In this document: positions 61,166 through 64,000 of the stretch, piece after piece
Numbering within the stretch: position 1 is the first letter of the stretch
Layout of the letters: every line of letters starts with the position of its first letter
Assembly: GCF_029168945.1 (NCBI RefSeq)
Contig: NC_083602.1
Location: forward strand, 69,398,600-69,462,599
Direction of reading: 5' to 3'
DNA from: Cannabis sativa
Taxonomy: Eukaryota > Streptophyta > Magnoliopsida > Rosales > Cannabaceae
Length of the DNA: 64,000 nt
Notes under the pieces: generated by a model
What the model saw: the letters and a program-made list of their open reading frames with translations, nothing else
Databases searched by the model: none
Told to the model about the DNA's origin: nothing
Position numbers and translations under genes: made by a program

Positions 61166-62198
61166 TAGGGACCAAGTTTGCCTTGTCACTTACATTGTTG
61201 CTTGCCAATCGAGCTAACGCATCTACAGTTGTATTTTCTTCTCTTGGAATTTGTCTGAGACCGTAGCTTTTGAATTGTGCGAGCAGGTCGTGTATTTTGC
61301 TCAGATATGCTATCATCTTTTCTCCCCGAGCCTCGTATTCTCCGGATACATGATTTACCACCAACTGTGAATCACTGCAGATTTCAATGTGTTCGGCCTT
61401 CATCTCCCGGGCTAGTTTTAGTCCAGCGATTAGAGCTTCGTACTCGGCTTTGTCGTTAGATGCCTTGAATCCAAACTTGACTGCAGCGTGCAGGTGTTGC
61501 CCCCCAGGCGTGATGAGGGCAATCCCTGTGCCAGATAGTTGATCTATAGCCGACCCATCCACATGTAGTTTCCAGGTCGGTTTGTCTTCATTGTTACTTG
61601 GTTGAGGTGCTGGCTCGGGGTTACTTTCTGGTATGCTTTCTTTTTTACTTGTGCATTCTACCACAAAGTCGGCCAAGGCTTGGCCTTTGATTGCTGTTCG
61701 GGGTTGGAAGGTGATTTCGTACTGACCCAACTCTACCGCCCACTTGAGTAACCGTCCAGAAGCATCTGGCTTTTATAGTATTTGTCGTAGTGACTGGTCG
61801 GTATATACCCAAACAGGATGAGCTTTGAAATAAGGCCTCAACTTCCTTGTTGCTAGAATGAGGCAGTAGGCGAGTTTTTCTATCAACGAATATCGGCCCT
61901 CGGCCTCAATGAGTCTTTTACTAATGTAATGAACTGGGTGATGTACGCTGTTCTCTTCTCTGATCAGCACGACACTCACGGCATGTTCCGTGACAGCTAG
62001 GTATATTCCCAGTTCCTCGCCGTCCAGAGGCTTTGAAAGTACGAGAGGTTTTGCAAGTTGTGCCTTTAGCTCTTGAAAAGCTCTTCCACATTCTTCTGTC
62101 CACTCGAACTGTTTGTTTCCTCGCAGGATGTTGAAGAATTGGACATACTTGTCTGTTGATTTTGACACAAATCTGCTGAGTGTGGCGATCCGTCCAGT
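61161..62198 (-). pseudogene. Gypsy dual RNase H region with RT tail
   Basis: Begins at 62198 with 'TGRIATLSRFVSKSTDKY', the sequence that normally follows the RT thumb, then the first RNase H ('YLAVTEHAVSVVLIRE', 'HYISKRL', 'LRPYFKAHPVWVYTD'). After a stop near 61773 comes the second, archaeal-type RNase H: 'WKLHVDGSA', 'KAEYEALIAGLKLA', 'CSDSQLVVNHVSG' and 'TTVDALARLAS', with Asp-Glu-Asp all present. The paired arrangement is the signature of the Tat/Ogre lineage. RT motifs A to C, including the YxDD box, are absent from the element. Confidence 0.9.
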
Positions 62199-64000
62199 TT
62201 AGCTTTGCACTTCTTTGGGCTTCCTTTCTTCCACGGCCAGGATGACTTCTTCTTGTTCGTGCTGTGTTGTCCGGGCATATCTCTCCCGAGCTTTGCCCGA
62301 ATCTCCAGAAATGTGCGGGCCTCCAATAATGACTTGTAAGTGTCCATCTATTGGTGGAGGTAGCAAATCTTGGTTGTTTTGACCTTTGTTGGTCTTGACA
62401 TACTTCTGCAAGTGCGGATTGTTTTTCCTTATTAGGAATTCAATTTCCCGCTTCAAGTTGTAACATTCGTTAGTGTCGTGGTCGTAGTCTCTGTGGAATC
62501 GACAAAACTTTGTCATGTCCCTTTTGTTGGTATCTTTCTTCATGGGCACGGGCTTCTTGTACGGGATCAACGACTGAGTTGCCATATATACACTTTCTAT
62601 ATCTTCAGTCAGAATAGTGAATGCAGTGTATTTGGCATGATTCTTTCGGGGAGTCTGTCGGGATTTATCAGTGAACTTTCCTTTCTTCCTGTTTCATTGC
62701 TTGTGGTTGTTGCTTGAACGCTTGCCACTTGAGCTTGAATTATTGGAATAGTTGGGAAGTTGAGTGGATGTCCCAGTGGAAGGAGCGTTTGACTTGCCTG
62801 ACTTTTGTTCACCTTCCGTTCGTTGAATGGCTTCTTTGAGCTTGATGAAGCCTTCGACTCGGTCAAGGAAATCACTCATTGGGTCTACCGGCCCGTTCTT
62901 CCTTATATATCTTTCCAAAGTTCACAGAGGACTTCAATGCCCCCCAGTATCGCGAATAACTTTCCATCCTTGGTTACCCGCGAAACTTTGGTCGCTTCCG
63001 TCATGAATCTGCTGATGTATGCCCGGAGTGGCTCGCCTGGTCGTTGCTTAACCTCGACCAAATCTCGCAAATGCAATGGGAGCTGGCGCGAGGAGGAGAA
63101 TTGCGCATGGAATTCCGAAGAGAAAGTTTTCCATGAGCTAAACTCTCTAGGAGCCAACTTGAAATACCATTGCTGAGCGGCTTCCGACAGAGTGGCGGGG
63201 AAGATTCTGCAGCATACATCCCCCAGTACTCCTTGCAAATCCATTTGCATCTCAAAGTACTTGAGATGGGAAAGAGGATCTTCTCTCCCAGTATACATCT
63301 TCCACGTCGGCATTTTGAACTTGTGAGGTAGCGGCAGGAGATTGATCTCTGGTAAGAAGGGAGTTTCGCGTGCTCGGTCTAACTCCAGATCATTATTTTG
63401 TTGTCCAGCCATGTCGTGAAACATATTTTTCAATTTGTCAAGCCGGACCTGTACGGCTGGGCTGACCTGCTCGGTATTCTGGTTGATTTGGACTACGTCA
63501 GCGTCTTTCTGAGCGGGGATTTGAGTACGGGTTCCAGGCTGCACGATCGTTGTAGTATTTTGTTCGTCCGTTCCCCTTCTTCTGTTTAGATCGTTCCTTA
63601 AGTCATGGGTTGCTCCCAACCTTTTGAACACAGAAGAGCCAGGTTGCCTTAGCGATTGATTCGCTTGGTTGACGGGTGGAATGGCACCATTAGTCTGGTT
63701 GGAGCCATCAGGTATGACCCCTCCTAATGAATTACCGGACAAAGTCTGCTCGCCTACCGCTGGCCCCACGAGCAGAACTCGTGACCGGGGATTAGGCGGC
63801 TGACCATTAGTACTCTGAGAAGTATTCATCGCTGGGTCCTCCTCCGTTTCTCCCAGGGGAATGACGTTCGGCGATTGCTGACCTACAATTTGGTAGGCTC
63901 TTCGTATCAGCACGATGGCTTGCCGACTACGATCTTCAATCTCTGCATGGTGAGCCCTTAATGCCTCCATCTCTTTATCTCTCCATTCAGCGAACATACG
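62199..64000 (-). pseudogene. Gypsy gag with CxxxH knuckle, frameshifted, ending at a deletion joint
   Basis: Structural protein. It is open from the window edge (an ATG is at 63997, but the true start may lie outside) through an N-terminal region rich in Gln and Asn, then the capsid domain 'HLKYFEMQMDLQGV', 'AAQQWYFKLAPREFSSWKTF' and 'LVEVKQRPGEPLRAYISRF'. A frameshift at about 62903-62918 moves to 'GPVDPMSDFLDRVEGFIKL', then after stops the knuckle 'CRFHRDYDHDTNECYNLK'. Just past 'VIIGGPHISGD', where protease should follow, it runs straight into the RT tail at a TAA (about 62199). Confidence 0.9.

Larger units (their letters stand above)
42565..64000 (-). mobile_element. Ty3/gypsy element, Tat/Ogre type, with antisense gene (truncated by window edge)
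   Basis: Minus-strand element whose 5' LTR lies beyond 64000. Order along the minus strand: gag (64000-62199), a deletion joint, first RNase H and second archaeal-type RNase H (62198-61161), integrase (61150-60375, then 48009-47485), 3' non-coding, antisense gene, polypurine tract (43234-43246) and 3' LTR (42565-43233). Two RNase H domains, the CxxH-type Gag knuckle and the antisense extra gene are traits of the Tat lineage. It is broken by a solo LTR and by stops. The flanking target duplication cannot be checked because the other end is outside the window. Confidence 0.88.

Noticed and set aside
1..64000. CRISPR arrays, rRNA, tRNA genes or an organellar insertion
   Set aside because: No regularly spaced short repeats, no recognisable rRNA or tRNA sequence and no plastid or mitochondrial genes were seen.

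Overview
This is a repeat-rich plant nuclear window, almost certainly from a eudicot. The evidence is one intron-containing host gene of the plant PWWP/PDP chromatin family, AT-rich non-coding DNA, and four classes of plant transposable element nested inside one another. Nothing prokaryotic, organellar or CRISPR-like was seen. The species cannot be named from the sequence alone.

Left block (1-22590): a Russian doll of one Ty1/copia family with LTRs of about 1.9 kb (TGTTGGG...CCAACA). A minus-strand LTR fragment P (22097-22590) was hit by element O (1-207 plus 20670-22096). O was hit by element A (208-20669, plus strand), and the 3' LTR of A was hit by element B (9786-19957, minus strand). Target duplications support the A and B insertions (TGCTG/CGCTG and TTTAT/TTTAT). 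A keeps a near-complete gag with one stop but little pol; B has only a stop-riddled pol relic.

Host block (22591-28907): intergenic DNA, then a minus-strand two-exon gene (24167-28501, 1197 aa predicted). It encodes a PDP-type PWWP protein with a PWWP module in exon 1 and an RRM-like fold near the C terminus.

LINE block (28890-41587): about 390 bp upstream of the gene start sits a 5'-truncated, minus-strand LINE, flanked by an exact 18-bp duplication. It was later split by copia element C (29893-39944, plus strand, CAAAG duplication). Removing C restores the LINE reading frame. Beyond the LINE come short host DNA and a foldback MITE (41990-42390).

Gypsy block (42565-64000, continuing off the right edge): a minus-strand Ty3/gypsy element of the Tat/Ogre type, with LTR, polypurine tract, gag, two RNase H domains and integrase. 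Between pol and the 3' LTR it carries a gene-like antisense unit with its own TATA box, a 5'-UTR intron, two further introns and a gypsy-type transposon domain followed by a coiled coil. Protease and the RT core are deleted. Its integrase was split by a solo gypsy-type LTR (48010-60369, TTCTT duplication), itself split by copia element D (48719-58920, minus strand, CATTG duplication).

Three copia copies (B, C, D) inserted independently and have similar LTR pairs, yet share the same non-coding interior. This suggests a non-autonomous family mobilised in trans. All domain calls come from reading translations by eye; no database search was run.
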